A DNA stretch of 64,000 nt, taken from Streptococcus suis YS161. Lineage in GTDB: Bacteria > Bacillota > Bacilli > Lactobacillales > Streptococcaceae. Positions 1 through 8,461 of the stretch are shown here, piece after piece. Below the pieces are notes generated by a model, which saw only the letters and a program-made list of their open reading frames with translations, was not told the DNA's origin and ran no database searches. The stretch lies in NCBI RefSeq assembly GCF_002760245.1, contig NZ_ASCA01000033.1:1-64000 (forward strand), in the 5' to 3' direction. Every line of letters begins with the position of its first letter. The stretch's first letter is position 1. The translations under genes were made by a program, and so were the position numbers.

Positions 1-381
1 TCTTCACTTGATACCCTTGAAGAAACTGCCAATCTCCTTCTAAAACGATTAGAGAAATACAAGGATTACAAGCGGATCCAGCCGACCATACTGTCATACT
101 ATCAATCATTTGCTTATTTCCTTCTTGAACAAAAACAGTACAGCAAGTCTACTTTTTTTGCCACCAAACTCATGGAACTAGCCAAACAAGAAAAACGCTA
201 TGATCAACTAGCCCGTGCCTATGTCTATCTCGGACTTGCTGAGAATAAGCAGGAACTAATTGACAAAGGACTACAAATCTTAGAACTGACGGACGAGCAA
301 ACTCTACTCGATAACCTCCAATCACTTATCAAACAACACCAAACTGAGGCTGGGCAAAAAGTCCAGACTCGCTTCTCATAG
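1..381 (+). CDS. C-terminal part of a helical-repeat (TPR-type) transcriptional regulator, 5' end outside window
   Basis: The frame is open from the first base of the window, so the N-terminus, where a DNA-binding domain would be expected, is missing. The visible 126 residues are alpha-helical with paired-helix character (for example YQSFAYFLLEQKQYSKS followed by ARAYVYLGLAENKQELIDKG), resembling the C-terminal repeats of Rgg/PlcR-like regulators. The last 11 residues (EAGQKVQTRFS) and the stop codon are encoded by an intergenic repeat that starts at base 346, so the native C-terminus was probably different. The function is inferred from the fold only. Confidence 0.55.
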   Translation, partial: SSLDTLEETANLLLKRLEKYKDYKRIQPTILSYYQSFAYFLLEQKQYSKSTFFATKLMELAKQEKRYDQLARAYVYLGLAENKQELIDKGLQILELTDEQTLLDNLQSLIKQHQTEAGQKVQTRFS

Positions 382-518
382 TTCGTGTCAACATCTCAGC
401 GCAGTGGTTGATTGGCAGATTTGTTCGCGTTTCACACTCCAAATCTGACCTAATCAACTGTGCGGGGGTGGGAAGACGAACTCTTTTTTAGACCAGTCGA
501 GTTCTTTCCCACTCCCAG
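346..518 (+). repeat. Intergenic repeat family A, copy 1
   Basis: The element begins GAGGCTGGGCAAAAAGTCCAG and ends near TTTCCCACTCCC. Its core (CATCTCAGCGCAGTGGTTGA, then CCAAATCTGACC and GTGCGGGGGTGGGAAGACGA) recurs at 9972-10142 in the same orientation, and at 8111-8448 and 37438-37604 in reverse. A 5' end-only relative lies near 26702. This copy overlaps the end of the upstream gene and provides its stop codon. Confidence 0.85.
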
Positions 519-578
519 TTTTTTATGTGAGTACGAAAAACGACCCTTTCGGATCGTTCTATTTCATATTAACAGCTA

Positions 579-839
579 TTAGTAAATATCTCTACGATGA
601 CCAAATTCAAGTGCCAGAATAACCATTCTATCATCTTGTATATCGCAAATCAGCCGATAATCACCGATACGATAACGCCACTCATTGGCATGGTCCCCTG
701 TCAATCCCTTGCCATGCAACCTCGGATTAACTGTACCGTCTAAGTGTTTATCCACCCATGCAAATAATAATCTTTGGATTTGCTTATCCAATTTTCTGAT
801 TTGTTTCTGCGCCTTCTTAGAATACTCTACATGAAACAT
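579..839 (-). CDS. RelE/ParE-family toxin (mRNA interferase-like)
   Basis: The 86-residue product starting MFHVEYSKKAQKQIRKLDK has the compact RelE/ParE layout: an N-terminal helix rich in Lys/Arg, then WRYRIGDYRLICDIQDDRMVILALEFGHRRDIY, the conserved C-terminal beta-sheet with basic residues and the terminal HRRDIY typical of YafQ/RelE toxins that cleave mRNA at the ribosome. The start at 839 is preferred over an upstream Met at 872 because it lies two bases past the antitoxin stop and matches the family length. It would be co-transcribed with the antitoxin gene upstream. Confidence in the family is high; the cleavage target is not known. Confidence 0.85.
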   Translation of the reverse strand: MFHVEYSKKAQKQIRKLDKQIQRLLFAWVDKHLDGTVNPRLHGKGLTGDHANEWRYRIGDYRLICDIQDDRMVILALEFGHRRDIY

Positions 840-840
840 A

Positions 841-1065
841 TTACAGACCAAGTTCCTTCTTGAAATCAGCATGACTGATGGTTTCAGGATCTTTCTGGTA
901 CTCCTCGTAGGCTTGACGGTAAATATTCAAATCATACTCATCCTCAATATCACGCTCAAGTGCCTTCTTAAATAAACTTGAAAGACTTTGACCAGTCAAT
1001 TGAGCATAGCTCTTGAAAAATACTTCTTCCTCTTTGTTTAATCGGATAGTTACTGTACTCATCAT
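841..1065 (-). CDS. RelB-family antitoxin
   Basis: This 74-residue protein begins MMSTVTIRLNKEEEVFFKSYAQLTGQ, a ribbon-helix-helix N-terminus typical of RelB/DinJ antitoxins that bind DNA as dimers. It continues into an acidic C-terminal segment (DEYDLNIYRQAYEEYQKDPE, then HADFKKELGL) that would wrap the toxin. It precedes the toxin gene with a one-base gap, the usual antitoxin-first order. A perfect palindrome in its promoter (1081-1099) is the likely autoregulatory operator. Either of the first two Met codons could be the start. Confidence 0.85.
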   Translation of the reverse strand: MMSTVTIRLNKEEEVFFKSYAQLTGQSLSSLFKKALERDIEDEYDLNIYRQAYEEYQKDPETISHADFKKELGL

Positions 1066-1080
1066 CTTACCTCACTTCTT

Positions 1081-1117
1081 TGTGTTACATTGTAACACAT
1101 TTCACAAAAATTGTAAA
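1081..1117 (-). promoter_or_regulatory. Promoter and palindromic operator of the toxin-antitoxin operon
   Basis: On the minus strand, a -35 TTTACA (1112-1117) and a -10 TACAAT (1089-1094) are 17 bp apart. The -10 lies inside a perfect palindrome, TGTGTTACA-T-TGTAACACA (1081-1099). An operator covering the -10 fits repression by the RelB-like dimer. Confidence 0.7.
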
Positions 1118-1180
1118 GCCATTCTGATAGACTAGAGCAAAAAACGACCCTTTCGGATCGTTCCTATTTATAGTTTATAG

Positions 1181-1434
1181 TCTTTCAGTTTGCTTTTAGT
1201 ACTCGCTTCAAAGGTTTGGGGAACCTTTGAAGGCTGGAGATAGTGCGAACCAAGTTCGCTTCAAAAGCCGCAGGCATAACTCAATGCTTTCTTGTTTCTA
1301 GGCATTGACTTGAAACAGTCCCCCAGACTGTTTCAATCAGGCAAGGTGAGTTCAAATAATGATGAAATTATTTGAAGTTGGAGATAAGGAAACGGAGTTT
1401 CCTCGTTCGTCGACGTAATAAAAGATAAACTGAA
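1181..1434. repeat. Intergenic repeat family B, copy 1
   Basis: Terminal motifs are AGTCTTTCAGTTTGCTTTTA at the left and GTAATAAAAGATAAACTGAA at the right, which are partly inverted repeats of each other. Inside are several hairpin cassettes: CAAAGG/CCTTTG, GCGAAC/GTTCGC, TGAAACAGTC/GACTGTTTCA, CAAATAAT/ATTATTTG and GAAAC/GTTTC. It ends 10 bases before the stop codon of the minus-strand YrdC-domain gene and fills most of the 1118-1444 gap. Confidence 0.85.
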
Positions 1435-1444
1435 TGTCTATATC

Positions 1445-2230
1445 TTAATAATATTCCCCTTGTCTATAGTCCCATGAATTGAAATGGTCAGACAGGTGCA
1501 TCATGATTTTGTCGATGTCTAGACCCTTACGGATAACAACAGGACATGGGCTGATAGAACGGCTATCTGCACCTTGTTCTGGAATCAGTTTACCATCTTT
1601 GTCTACCATAGACACCATAACCCCTTGCTCATAGCGGGTTTCAATAGTCTTGTCTGGTTGGATAGATGCCACGTAGTCATCCGCCTCGATAATCAAGTCT
1701 ACTTTAGACGCGATACGCTCACCGATACCTTCTACCTTACCACGATTTCCCTTACCTGACGGGTTAGCAGATGAAGCGTAGACCATACGGCCTTCTTTTT
1801 CCCACATTTCCTTAGCAATCTGCTCGCCAGCCACACCAAACTTGATAACAAAGCAAGAAGTCCCACGAACGTCGGTCATCAACTCTTCACGACCATCGCC
1901 ATAAGCCTGCAACTTGGCGTAAGCCTCTGGTTTCCAAGGCAGGATACAACCCAACAAAATGTCCTCATCCCAATGTTTTTGGTAGAAAGCATCAATCTCA
2001 GGAGTCAACTGAGCCAACTCACGCAGCTCCTCCATGCTACCACAAAGAACCACGCCCGGCTTATTACGCTTGCGCTCCTTAGCGTCAAACTTCCGCTCCA
2101 AACCAGCCTTGTCAGATGTCATGATGATGTAACCAACCTTAGTCGGGCAGACAATCACGCCTCCCTCACCCTTGATAATGTCAAGACCTTCTTGTGAAAG
2201 TGCGCCATCCCAGTGAATTTGTTTCGTCAT
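1445..2230 (-). CDS. Sua5/YrdC/YciO-domain protein (threonylcarbamoyl-AMP synthase-like)
   Basis: The roughly 260-residue product carries a YrdC-type nucleotide-binding domain. It opens with a strand and loop GGVIVCPTKVGYIIMTSDKAGLERKFDAK, then RKRNKPGVVLC (compare KxR..KP in Sua5), and later YASSANPSGKGNRG (SxANxSG motif). Family members make threonylcarbamoyl-AMP for the t6A modification of ANN-decoding tRNAs, or are YciO-like paralogues of unclear role. The start at 2230 is chosen because the AGAGGA ribosome binding site is 7-8 bases upstream, whereas a Met two codons earlier is too close. It is a single gene flanked by repeats on both sides. Confidence 0.8.
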   Translation of the reverse strand: MTKQIHWDGALSQEGLDIIKGEGGVIVCPTKVGYIIMTSDKAGLERKFDAKERKRNKPGVVLCGSMEELRELAQLTPEIDAFYQKHWDEDILLGCILPWKPEAYAKLQAYGDGREELMTDVRGTSCFVIKFGVAGEQIAKEMWEKEGRMVYASSANPSGKGNRGKVEGIGERIASKVDLIIEADDYVASIQPDKTIETRYEQGVMVSMVDKDGKLIPEQGADSRSISPCPVVIRKGLDIDKIMMHLSDHFNSWDYRQGEYY

Positions 2231-2296
2231 AATCATTTCCTCTTTTCTTTTGTTTCATAGCAGAGCTAACTGCTTGTTTTCTTCATATTTCGTAGG

Positions 2297-2570
2297 AGTC
2301 TTTCAGTTTACTTTTAGTACTAGCTCTAACTGTCTGGGAGACAGTTAGAGCTTGGAGATAAAACGAACATTGTTCGTGTCAACGAGCTGCAGAATGCTTC
2401 AACAGTCAGAGTAGTGACTTTTGAAGTTTTAAAATCATGCTTACGATAGTAAGTAACGCTTGTAAAGTACGGCAAAGCGAGTTCAAATAATGATGAAATT
2501 ATTTGAAGTTGGAAATAGAGAAACGGAGTTTCCTCGTTCGTCGCAGTAATAAAAGATAAAATGGAAGACT
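2297..2570. repeat. Intergenic repeat family B, copy 2
   Basis: Bounded by AGTCTTTCAGTTTACTTTTA on the left and ATAAAATGGAAGACT on the right. The right end touches the leuD stop codon. It contains hairpins AACTGTCTGGGAGACAGTT, CAAATAATGATGAAATTATTTG (stem CAAATAAT/ATTATTTG) and GAAAC/GTTTC. The remainder of the 2237-2570 gap (2237-2296) shows no gene. Confidence 0.85.
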
Positions 2571-3164
2571 CTAGTTTTGCCAGTAGCTTGGACGGTCCCC
2601 CTCATACTCAGCAATCAAATCCTGATATTGTAAGGTAATACCAATATCATCCAAGCCATTGAGCAACTTGTGTTTCCAGTCCTGTTCGATGTCAAAAGGG
2701 AATTCCCCAAAAGATGTCCGTATCAACTGGTCGGCCAAGTCAACTGTGATTTCTTGGTCAGGAGCCAGCTGAGCCAGTTGGTCCCTGACTTCTTTGGGCT
2801 GGATAATGGGCAGAATGCCATTGTTCAAGTCATTATTGTAATGGATATCCCCGAAGGAACCTGCAATAATGACCTTGAAGCCATAATCTGCCAGAGCCCA
2901 AGCAGCGTGTTCCCTAGAAGAACCTGCTCCGAAGTTATCCCCAGATATGAGGATACTAGCTCCTTGATACTCAGGCTGATTGAGAATGAAATCAGGATTA
3001 TCCGTGTAGTTGTCGTCTAAGTACCGCCAAGCATAGAGCAGATACTTGCCAAAGCCCTTTTTGTCAATCAGCTTGAGAAACTGCTTGGGTAGGAGCTGGT
3101 CGGTATCAATATTATCATTCATGAGCGGAACGGTTGTTCCTGTCCATGTGGTAAATTGGTGCAT
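2571..3164 (-). CDS. leuD: 3-isopropylmalate dehydratase small subunit
   Basis: LeuD pairs with LeuC to isomerise 2-isopropylmalate to 3-isopropylmalate in leucine synthesis. The 197-residue length is typical. The swivel-domain signature is visible: [19 protein letters not shown] near the start, and [21 protein letters not shown] (the GSSREHA motif) in the middle. The start overlaps the last base of the leuC stop (3164), so translation is coupled. It is the last gene of leuABCD; a B-type repeat begins directly at its stop codon. Confidence 0.97.
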   Translation of the reverse strand: MHQFTTWTGTTVPLMNDNIDTDQLLPKQFLKLIDKKGFGKYLLYAWRYLDDNYTDNPDFILNQPEYQGASILISGDNFGAGSSREHAAWALADYGFKVIIAGSFGDIHYNNDLNNGILPIIQPKEVRDQLAQLAPDQEITVDLADQLIRTSFGEFPFDIEQDWKHKLLNGLDDIGITLQYQDLIAEYEGDRPSYWQN

Positions 3165-4555
3165 TAAACTCCCTCCTTGAGAATGTCTAGCTGTCTAGTG
3201 TCGACAAATCGTCCATAAAGCGCAGCTGCGGCAGCCATGGCAGGACTGCACAAGTGGGTCTTGGCCCCAAAGCCCTGTCGATCTTCAAAGTTTCGATTAC
3301 TCGTGGAGGCGCAGTGGACACCTGCAGGCACCTTGTCTGGGTTCATGCCCAGACACATGGAACAACCTGGATCTCGCCATTCAAAACCAGCCTCCATGAA
3401 AATCTTGTCTAGACCAAGCTTTTCTGCAGCTCGCTTGACAGGGCGACTGCCTGGTACGACAATGGCCGTAACCTGCTCTGCTATTTTCCGCCCCTTAACA
3501 ATCCTAGCTGCCAGCTGCAAATCGCTGAGGCGAGCATTGGTACAGGAGCCTAGGAAGACATAGCCAACGGGAATGTCCGCAACCTTTTGCCCAGGAGCTA
3601 AGTTCATGTAAGCGTAGGCCCGCTCGTCGTTGTGGTCACGGATGGCTGGGAAGGTTTCGTCAAAGCTAACCCCCATAGCAGGCGTGGTCCCCCAAGTGAC
3701 CATCGGTGCTAAGTCTGATACATCAAGGACTAGATGCTTGTCATAGACGGTGTCCGCATCCGAGTAGAGCTCCTTCCAGTCTGCCACCGCCGCCTCAAAG
3801 TCCGCTGGTGCACACTCACGACCTCGCAGGTAGTCAAAAGTGGTCTGGTCTGGAGCCATAATGCCCATCTTAGAGCCGAACTCAATGGACATATTGCAAA
3901 TGGTCATCCGCTCTTCCATGCTGAGTCGGTCGATGACTGGACCAGCAAACTCCACCACATGACCCAAACCACAATCCACGCCGTAGCGGGCAATCAGAGC
4001 CAGGATAAAGTCCTTGGCATAGACACCTGCTTGTACCTGACCGACAAACTCCACTAGGAGCCGCTTGGGTTTGACCTGCCAAATGGTCTGGGTAGCCAGA
4101 ACGTGCTCCACTTCAGAAGTACCAATCCCAAAGGCAATGGCACCAAAGGCTCCGTGTGTCGCCGTGTGACTATCCCCACAAACGATGAACTTTCCTGGCT
4201 GGGTCCTGCCTGTTTCTGGTCCAACCATGTGGACAATCCCCTGATGTTCCGAACCGTGGGCTGCATGGGGAATGCCGAAATCTTCTATATTCTTCGCCAA
4301 GGCATCCATCTGAGCCTTGGAAATGACATCACGGATATTGTGAATATCAACGGTTGGTACGTTGTGGTCAAAAGTCGCAAAGGTCAAGTCTGGTCGCCGA
4401 ACAGGTCGCCCTGTATCCCTCAGTCCTTGAAAGGCCTGGGGACTGGTCACCTCGTGAACATAATGTTGATCAACATAGAGGAGCTGGGGCTGTCCTTCCT
4501 GCCCTGTAATCACATGGCGATCCCAGAGCTTATCAAAAATAGATTGTCCACTCAT
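3164..4555 (-). CDS. leuC: 3-isopropylmalate dehydratase large subunit
   Basis: This aconitase-family catalytic subunit is 463 residues long, the normal length. Substrate and cluster motifs are present: [15 protein letters not shown], then [12 protein letters not shown] and [11 protein letters not shown], which hold the three cysteines ligating the 4Fe-4S cluster. The gene overlaps leuB by four bases (ATG within the end of leuB at 4552-4555) and leuD by one, which indicates a tightly coupled operon. It is cytoplasmic. Confidence 0.98.
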   Translation of the reverse strand: MSGQSIFDKLWDRHVITGQEGQPQLLYVDQHYVHEVTSPQAFQGLRDTGRPVRRPDLTFATFDHNVPTVDIHNIRDVISKAQMDALAKNIEDFGIPHAAHGSEHQGIVHMVGPETGRTQPGKFIVCGDSHTATHGAFGAIAFGIGTSEVEHVLATQTIWQVKPKRLLVEFVGQVQAGVYAKDFILALIARYGVDCGLGHVVEFAGPVIDRLSMEERMTICNMSIEFGSKMGIMAPDQTTFDYLRGRECAPADFEAAVADWKELYSDADTVYDKHLVLDVSDLAPMVTWGTTPAMGVSFDETFPAIRDHNDERAYAYMNLAPGQKVADIPVGYVFLGSCTNARLSDLQLAARIVKGRKIAEQVTAIVVPGSRPVKRAAEKLGLDKIFMEAGFEWRDPGCSMCLGMNPDKVPAGVHCASTSNRNFEDRQGFGAKTHLCSPAMAAAAALYGRFVDTRQLDILKEGV

Positions 4556-5604
4556 GGTGACCTCCTTTTAAGCTGTGCAATAATCGCCGCTGTCATTTCT
4601 TTGGTAGAGGCGCTACCACCTAGGTCTTTAGTGAAAATACCCTGTGCAAAGACCGCTTCAACGGCTTGGCGAATGGCCTGACCTGCTTGGATCAAATCAA
4701 AACTTTCTTCCAGCATCATGGCAACAGATAGAATCATACTGACAGGATTGGCAATGCCCTGACCGGCAATATCGGGTGCCGAACCATGGATAGGCTCGTA
4801 AAGACTAGGACCTGCCACCGCATGGCTAGCAGAAGGGAGCACACCCAAGGTCCCTGTCAGCACACTGGCCTCATCCGACAAGATATCGCCGAAAAGATTT
4901 TCCGTCACCAAGACATCGAAGCGACCTGGATCGGTCATCAGGAGCATGGCCGCACTATCAACCAGCTGGTGCTCCAAGGTCACATCTGGATAGTCCTTGG
5001 CCACTTCATCCGCCACCTGCCGCCACAATTTCGATGTCGCTAGCACATTTTGCTTGTCAATGCTGGTGACTTTTTTTCGTCTTTTTTGGGCTAGGTCAAA
5101 GGCAGAGCGGACAACCCGTTCGATTTCCTCAGCTTGATAGGTACAGATGTCACTGGCTTGGTCTGGTCCCAGCTGGTGCTCGCCAAAGTAGATGCCACCC
5201 GTCAACTCCCGTACCATGACTAAATCCACACCATCCAGCCGGTCGGCTTTCAGAGGAGAATAGTCTTTCAGGCTATCAAAAATTTTGACCGGACGGATAT
5301 TGGCAAAGAGACCCAATTTCTTCCGAAGTTGAAGCAAGCCTTGTTCTGGTCGAACAGCTGCATTATCATATTGAGGGCTACCGATAGCTGCTAACAAAAT
5401 CGCATCCGCCTGACGGCAGGCTTGTAAGGTAGCATCTGGTAGAGGATGGCCAGCCGCATCAATCCCAGCGCCACCAAAAGCCCTCTCCTCAATCTCATAA
5501 TCAAATCCTACTTGCCCAGCAACAGCTTCGAGGACTGCTAGTCCAGCCTCCATGATTTCAGGACCGATTCCATCACCAGCCAAGGCTACTATTTTTTTCG
5601 TCAT
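4552..5604 (-). CDS. leuB: 3-isopropylmalate dehydrogenase
   Basis: LeuB oxidatively decarboxylates 3-isopropylmalate using NAD. The 350-residue product opens [20 protein letters not shown], the conserved isocitrate/isopropylmalate dehydrogenase N-terminus, and has [12 protein letters not shown] and the NAD-binding region [18 protein letters not shown]. It lies 8 bases downstream of leuA and overlaps leuC by four bases. Confidence 0.98.
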   Translation of the reverse strand: MTKKIVALAGDGIGPEIMEAGLAVLEAVAGQVGFDYEIEERAFGGAGIDAAGHPLPDATLQACRQADAILLAAIGSPQYDNAAVRPEQGLLQLRKKLGLFANIRPVKIFDSLKDYSPLKADRLDGVDLVMVRELTGGIYFGEHQLGPDQASDICTYQAEEIERVVRSAFDLAQKRRKKVTSIDKQNVLATSKLWRQVADEVAKDYPDVTLEHQLVDSAAMLLMTDPGRFDVLVTENLFGDILSDEASVLTGTLGVLPSASHAVAGPSLYEPIHGSAPDIAGQGIANPVSMILSVAMMLEESFDLIQAGQAIRQAVEAVFAQGIFTKDLGGSASTKEMTAAIIAQLKRRSP

Positions 5605-5612
5605 ATTTCCTC

Positions 5613-7175
5613 CTAGCTAGTTGGCAACTCTTTCTCAGATAGTTTCTTATCAATCTGTCCGCTATTTTCTTTCTGTACCATGACATTGGCATGAATATAG
5701 GCAATTGCAGAAGCTTTCAATACGTCAAAGTCAATACCAGAGGCGTTAAAGACAGTTTCCGTTGCCTTGTTTTCTACAGCGACAAGCACACGCGCCTGGG
5801 CATCAATTCCATCGGTAATGGCGTCGATATGGTAGCGTTCCAAGCTAATTTCTTGGTGGAAGAATTGGTCAATGGCATTAAAGACAGCCTCAACCGAACC
5901 CTTGCCAGATTCCACAACAACCACTTCTTCCTCATCTTGATTGATAAAGGTAACTTGAGCCTGAATACTTCCGTCAGACTGACTATCCAAACGCAAATCT
6001 TTAAATTGGAAACCATCACGATTGCTGATTTCTGTCCCAGCTACCAAGGCACGAATATCTGTGTCCGTAATTTTTTCTTTCTTGTCTGCCAGATTTTTAA
6101 AGCGAGCAAAGAGACCAGCAACATCACTTTCTTCAAAATACAAGTCTAATTCTTTCAGTTTTTCCACAAAGGCATGGCGACCAGATAGTTTCCCCAGTGG
6201 CAGAGAATTTTTCTTGACCCCTACCAACTCCGGTGTAATGATTTCATAAGTCAATGGATTTTTCAAGACACCATCTTGGTGAATACCTGACTCGTGAGAG
6301 AAGGCATTGCCACCGACCACCGCCTTATTGCGTGGAATGGCAATCCCAGAAAAGCGAGAGACCAATTCCGAAGTATTGAGCGTTTCCTTTAGAACAATCG
6401 GACTGGTCACATCGTAAAAATCTTTCCGAATTTCAAGGGCAACTGCTACTTCTTCAAGGGCCGCATTTCCTGCCCGCTCACCGATACCATTGATAGTTCC
6501 CTCAACTCGACCAGCACCGTTTTTAATAGCTGAAAGGGTATTGGCAACAGCCATTCCCAGATCATTGTGGCAATGGGGACTGAAAATAATCTCACGGTCC
6601 GATCTAACGTTGGTCGTTAGATAATGGAAGATTTCACCGTAGTGTTGTGGAGTGGTAAAACCAACTGTGTCTGGAATATTGATGTAAGTCGCACCTGCAT
6701 CTACCGCTGTCTGCACCACTTGAAGCAAATAATCCAACTCCGTCCGTGTCGCATCCTCTGGCGAGAACTCCACCACCTCAAAACGCTCACGGGCATAGCT
6801 GACATGTTCAGTGATTTGCGCCAAAATTTCTTCTTTGGTCTTTTGAAGTTTAAATTCACGGTGAATGGGACTGGTCGCAATGAAAACATGGATCTGCGGG
6901 TACTTAGCATCTTTCAGAGCCTCATAACAAGCATCAATGTCTGACTTGACTGACCGAGCCAAGCCTGTCACAGCCGTCTTGGTCATAGCCGCCGCAATCT
7001 GACGAACCGCTTCAAAAGAATCAGGACTGGCCGCTGGGAAACCCGCTTCAATGGCAGAAATCCCCCATTTCTCCAACTGCTTGGCGATGGTCACTTTTTC
7101 CTTGATAGAAAAATTCACACCCGGCGTCTGTTCACCATCTCGTAAAGTCGTATCTAAAAATTCAATCACACGCAT
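5613..7175 (-). CDS. leuA: 2-isopropylmalate synthase
   Basis: LeuA condenses acetyl-CoA with 2-oxoisovalerate, the committed step of leucine synthesis. The 520 residues comprise a TIM-barrel HMGL-like catalytic domain ([17 protein letters not shown] at the start, then [14 protein letters not shown] with metal-binding histidines) and a C-terminal regulatory domain that in the family binds leucine for feedback inhibition. It is the first structural gene of leuABCD. Its leader holds a Leu-rich peptide and an attenuator, with a B-type repeat between the attenuator and the leuA start. Confidence 0.98.
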   Translation of the reverse strand: MRVIEFLDTTLRDGEQTPGVNFSIKEKVTIAKQLEKWGISAIEAGFPAASPDSFEAVRQIAAAMTKTAVTGLARSVKSDIDACYEALKDAKYPQIHVFIATSPIHREFKLQKTKEEILAQITEHVSYARERFEVVEFSPEDATRTELDYLLQVVQTAVDAGATYINIPDTVGFTTPQHYGEIFHYLTTNVRSDREIIFSPHCHNDLGMAVANTLSAIKNGAGRVEGTINGIGERAGNAALEEVAVALEIRKDFYDVTSPIVLKETLNTSELVSRFSGIAIPRNKAVVGGNAFSHESGIHQDGVLKNPLTYEIITPELVGVKKNSLPLGKLSGRHAFVEKLKELDLYFEESDVAGLFARFKNLADKKEKITDTDIRALVAGTEISNRDGFQFKDLRLDSQSDGSIQAQVTFINQDEEEVVVVESGKGSVEAVFNAIDQFFHQEISLERYHIDAITDGIDAQARVLVAVENKATETVFNASGIDFDVLKASAIAYIHANVMVQKENSGQIDKKLSEKELPTS

Positions 7176-7244
7176 AAGAATACCTTTCTAAGCTCTTCAA
7201 ATTAAAGATATACGAACATCTAGTTCCTTACTCTATAATTTTGA

Positions 7245-7516
7245 CAGTCCATTCAACTTACTTTTAGTACTAGCTTCAACAGTCAGAGTAGTGACTGTTG
7301 AAGGTTGGAAATAGAGCGAACTTAGTTCGCATCAAAAGCCGAAGACAGCTTGCATAGTCCAGTGAACTGTGCAAGGTGGGAGATTAGACTTGCAAAGCAA
7401 GTCACATCCGTGAAGTACGGCAAGGCGAGTTCAAATAATGATGAAATTATTTGAAGTTGGAAATAAGGAAACGAAGTTTCCACATTCGTCGAAGTAATAA
7501 AAGTAAACGAAATGAC
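7245..7516. repeat. Intergenic repeat family B, copy 3, inside the leu leader
   Basis: It starts near CAGTCCATTCAACTTACTTT and ends GTAATAAAAGTAAACGAAAT. Internal hairpins include CAACAGTC/GACTGTTG, GCGAAC/GTTCGC, GACTTGC/GCAAGTC and CAAATAAT/ATTATTTG. It sits between the leader terminator (7518-7561) and leuA, so it is transcribed as part of the leuA 5' untranslated region. Confidence 0.8.
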
Positions 7517-7517
7517 G

Positions 7518-7561
7518 ATAAAAAAGAAAACACCTCGAGGATTACCACCTGCGAGATGTTG
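7518..7561 (-). terminator. leu attenuator (intrinsic terminator)
   Basis: On the minus strand an 8-bp stem ACATCTCG/CGAGGTGT, extended inside by AGG/CCT, is followed by TTTTCTTTTTT. It lies about 50 bases after the stop codon of the Leu-rich leader peptide, the arrangement expected for leucine-dependent transcription attenuation. Confidence 0.8.
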
Positions 7562-7611
7562 TCAACAGCGCCCGCTTGGTAAGCCAAACAGGACTAATGC
7601 TACCTAGTGCA

Positions 7612-7665
7612 CTAGCCCAACCGTCGCAACAACAAAGCAAAGAATTTTGTAGTGACAGGTTTCAT
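7612..7665 (-). CDS. leu operon leader peptide
   Basis: This 17-codon ORF, MKPVTTKFFALLLRRLG, has an AGAGAGG ribosome binding site 9-10 bases upstream. It carries three consecutive Leu codons followed by a fourth three codons later, all TTG. It lies between a consensus promoter and an intrinsic terminator upstream of leuA. Ribosome stalling at the Leu codons under leucine or Leu-tRNA shortage would be expected to disfavour the terminator. This is inferred from position and composition; leader attenuation of leucine operons is established in other bacteria. Confidence 0.8.
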   Translation of the reverse strand: MKPVTTKFFALLLRRLG

Positions 7666-7700
7666 TTGACTTTTTCCTCTCTGTGTTTTACTTGTTTTCT

Positions 7701-7729
7701 ATGATAACCCACTTTTTTTCACTTGTCAA
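7701..7729 (-). promoter_or_regulatory. Promoter of the leu operon
   Basis: The minus strand shows -35 TTGACA (7724-7729) and -10 TATCAT (7701-7706) with a 17-bp spacer, about 35 bases upstream of the leader peptide start. Confidence 0.8.
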
Positions 7730-7850
7730 CAGAAAAATGGAAATTTTCTGAAAAATCCGAACAATGGAGCAATTCACAATAGAGCAATTAACGCAAGTTC
7801 CTCCACAAATAAAACCAAACCTCATCAGAAGTCTGGTCTTACAGTTCATA

Positions 7851-8084
7851 TTAATTCCGTCTAGAACTTGAAAAAATAGCCACTAGCAATACTGCTCCAA
7901 AGACTGACGGTACCAGAGCCATGCCAGCAAATTGTGGTCCCCAATCACCAAAGAGCAACTGTCCAATCCACGAACCAGCAAGCCCAAGGATAATATTTCC
8001 AAGACAGCCACGACGGTCATCTGATGAGGTCAAAGCCCCTGCAATCAAGCCAATAATGGCTCCCGCGATAATACTTGTTAACAT
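7851..8084 (-). CDS. GlsB/YeaQ/YmgE-family small membrane protein
   Basis: A 77-residue, almost entirely hydrophobic protein with three predicted membrane segments separated by glycine-rich turns: MLTSIIAGAIIGLIAGALTS, then GCLGNIILGLAGSWIGQLLFG and FGAVLLVAIFSSSRRN. This matches the GlsB/transglycosylase-associated family, induced by stress in many Gram-positives but without a firm biochemical role. A hairpin with an ACCAGAC/GTTTGGT stem at about 7814-7840 may be its terminator. The start at 8084 has a good AAGGAGG-type site. Confidence 0.85.
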   Translation of the reverse strand: MLTSIIAGAIIGLIAGALTSSDDRRGCLGNIILGLAGSWIGQLLFGDWGPQFAGMALVPSVFGAVLLVAIFSSSRRN

Positions 8085-8110
8085 CTTATATTCCTCCTTA
8101 TTTACAAAAT

Positions 8111-8448
8111 GGGAGTGGGAAAGAACTCGACTAGGTCAAAAAGAGTTCGTCAACAAGTCCTTATTTCCAGTTGTTGAGCTGAAACAGTCTATCCCCAGAC
8201 TGTTTCACTCCCACCCCCACATAGCTCCAAAGGTTTGGGGAACCTTTGGAGGTCGGAGATAGAGCGAACAGAGTTCGCATCAGTCGTATAGGTCAGATTT
8301 GGAGTGCAAAACACGAATTGCTGAGATTTGCTTCGCAAATCTTATCTCCAACCTTTAACAGTCCACTGGACTGTTAAAGCCAATCAACCACTGCGCTGAG
8401 ATGTTGATACGAACTCTGAGAAGTGATCCTGGGCTTTTTGCCCAGTTT
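8111..8448. repeat. Composite repeat: family A (reverse) with B-type hairpin cassettes inserted
   Basis: The ends are the family A element in reverse (GGGAGTGGGAAAGAACTCGAC at the left; CAATCAACCACTGCGCTGAG and CTGGGCTTTTTGCCCAG at the right). The middle holds cassettes seen in B elements: TGAAACAGTC/GACTGTTTCA, CCAAAGG/CCTTTGG with GGAGATAGAGCGAAC, GATTTGC/GCAAATC and TTAACAGTCCACTGGACTGTTAA. It fills the gap between pepS and the GlsB-type gene. No coding capacity is evident. Confidence 0.8.
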
Positions 8449-8461
8449 CATTCAAATATCA

